Shown here: positions 63,320 to 64,000 of the stretch, piece by piece
Position numbering within the stretch: the first letter of the stretch is position 1
How the letters are laid out: each line of letters opens with the position of its first letter
Origin: Trichaptum fuscoviolaceum
Lineage: Eukaryota > Basidiomycota > Agaricomycetes > Hymenochaetales > Trichaptaceae
Assembly: GCA_910574455.1 (NCBI GenBank)
Contig: CAJSYZ010000006.1
Location: forward strand, 1,811,376-1,875,375
Direction: 5' to 3'
DNA length: 64,000 bases
Made by a program: the position numbers and the translations under genes
The notes under the pieces: model-generated
Seen by the model: only the letters and a program-made list of their open reading frames with translations
Database searches by the model: none
What the model was told of the DNA's origin: nothing

Positions 63320-64000
63320 ATGCCAGCGACACGGAAAAAGCACGATCCCTTTCATTTTCCACCAACTATTCGATGCACCTTGCCCGGCTGTAGTAGGACG
63401 TTCAAGAGTCAATCTGGAAGAACAAGACATGAATATTCAGCTCATCCGACGACGTCATTCATGGCAAGTTCTACTGCCAGTGGTAGTGGTCATGACTATG
63501 ATTCTTCACCCATTCCAAGTCGACCCACACGAGCTCCAACTTTTCAAGTTCTCCCTAGGTTGTCTGAACTTCCAACAGAAAGTCATCTTGAGAGTGGCTC
63601 TGACTCCTACGATTACGATATCTCCATGCTTACACAAGATATCTCGATGCTCAGTATAGTAGGCCGAGACGAACTGCTTCGAGACCTACTAGTAGGCGGA
63701 CCTGATTCTCAGTCACATTCTGTCATTGGAAGTGATGACCGTAGCACGTCCTCTGAAGACTTGGACTTAGACATTGGAGATCATGAGGAGAGCGGGGATA
63801 ACTTGAAGGTGTATCACAGATACTTGAATGGTGCGTGCCATGTTTATTGTCCTCGGTTTACTGTAGTACTCTGACACCAGACACCGTGCAGCCACTCCAT
63901 GCGATGCAGAAGGAACCTTCTTAAAAGACGAAGAACCCCCCGTTCCTCAAACAAACCTACATCAAATGATTGGTTTCCCTATTCGTGCCGAGCAGATTTC
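63320..64000 (+). mobile_element. Plavaka-type DNA transposase, N-terminal part, cut by window end
   Basis: The start at 63320 follows a palindromic repeat; the frame is open from 63194 but the upstream codons are repeat-derived. A C2H2 finger (CTLPGCSRTFKSQSGRTRHEYSAH) starts near residue 15, then a Ser/Asp-rich linker to YHRYLN at the intron (63831-63891), then TPCDAEGTFL. This order, a C2H2 finger and a YHxxLxGxPCDxxGxFLP segment, is known from Agaricomycete Plavaka elements (CACTA/EnSpm-like). The next family motif, NDWFPYSCRADF, is in another frame: a one-base loss (or two-base gain) near the C6 run at 63936-63941 seems likely. If so, this copy is dead, but only 60 bases remain to judge. 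Confidence 0.65.

Noticed and set aside
1..64000. CRISPR array, operon or prokaryotic features
   Set aside because: No regularly spaced repeats; genes are spliced and separately promoted, as expected for a fungal nuclear genome.

Overview
The window looks like nuclear DNA of a filamentous basidiomycete, most likely an Agaricomycete. Nearly every gene is broken by short GT-AG introns of about 45-60 bases. The gene set (CYP52/CYP5150-type P450s, a fungal CBM1 protein, a SNF5 with a C-terminal zinc finger, a Plavaka-type transposase) fits that group. All gene models below were joined by eye from splice signals, reading phase and family motifs; no search was run.

Layout. Left arm (1-13.8 kb): an apparently intact cytochrome P450 (-), a small cysteine-rich protein (+), a large uncharacterised gene (-), a RING-finger protein (-) and a secreted type-B carboxylesterase (-). 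Next come 5.7 kb without a convincing gene but with local tandem duplications and a G19 tract. Core (19-50 kb): a small heat-shock protein behind a perfect heat-shock element, a 4.6-kb gene-poor stretch, QCR8 of respiratory complex III, a secreted Ser/Thr/Asp-rich CBM1 protein, a tubulin cofactor C gene divergent from SNF5, and a 16-exon giant gene of about 3,770 codons with a PH-like domain, RS repeats and long coiled coils. Right arm (50-58 kb): second copies of the three left-arm families. The cysteine-rich gene is intact (-), but the P450 (+) and the large gene (+) are decayed. Right edge (58.7-64 kb): a many-exon Lys/Glu-rich gene with an acidic tail (-), divergent from the start of a C2H2/Plavaka-like transposase (+) that runs off the window.

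The most interesting structure is the pair of inverted paralogous triplets (P450, Cys-rich protein, large unknown protein) on either side of a 40-kb core of mostly housekeeping genes. One copy set is intact or nearly so. In the other, two of three genes carry clear lesions while the small Cys-rich gene keeps its exon lengths, phases and cysteine motif. The second notable item is the giant PH/RS/coiled-coil protein, whose reading frame closes exactly across all 16 exons. The genes do not form an obvious metabolic cluster; QCR8, TBCC, SNF5 and sHSP are unrelated housekeeping or stress functions.
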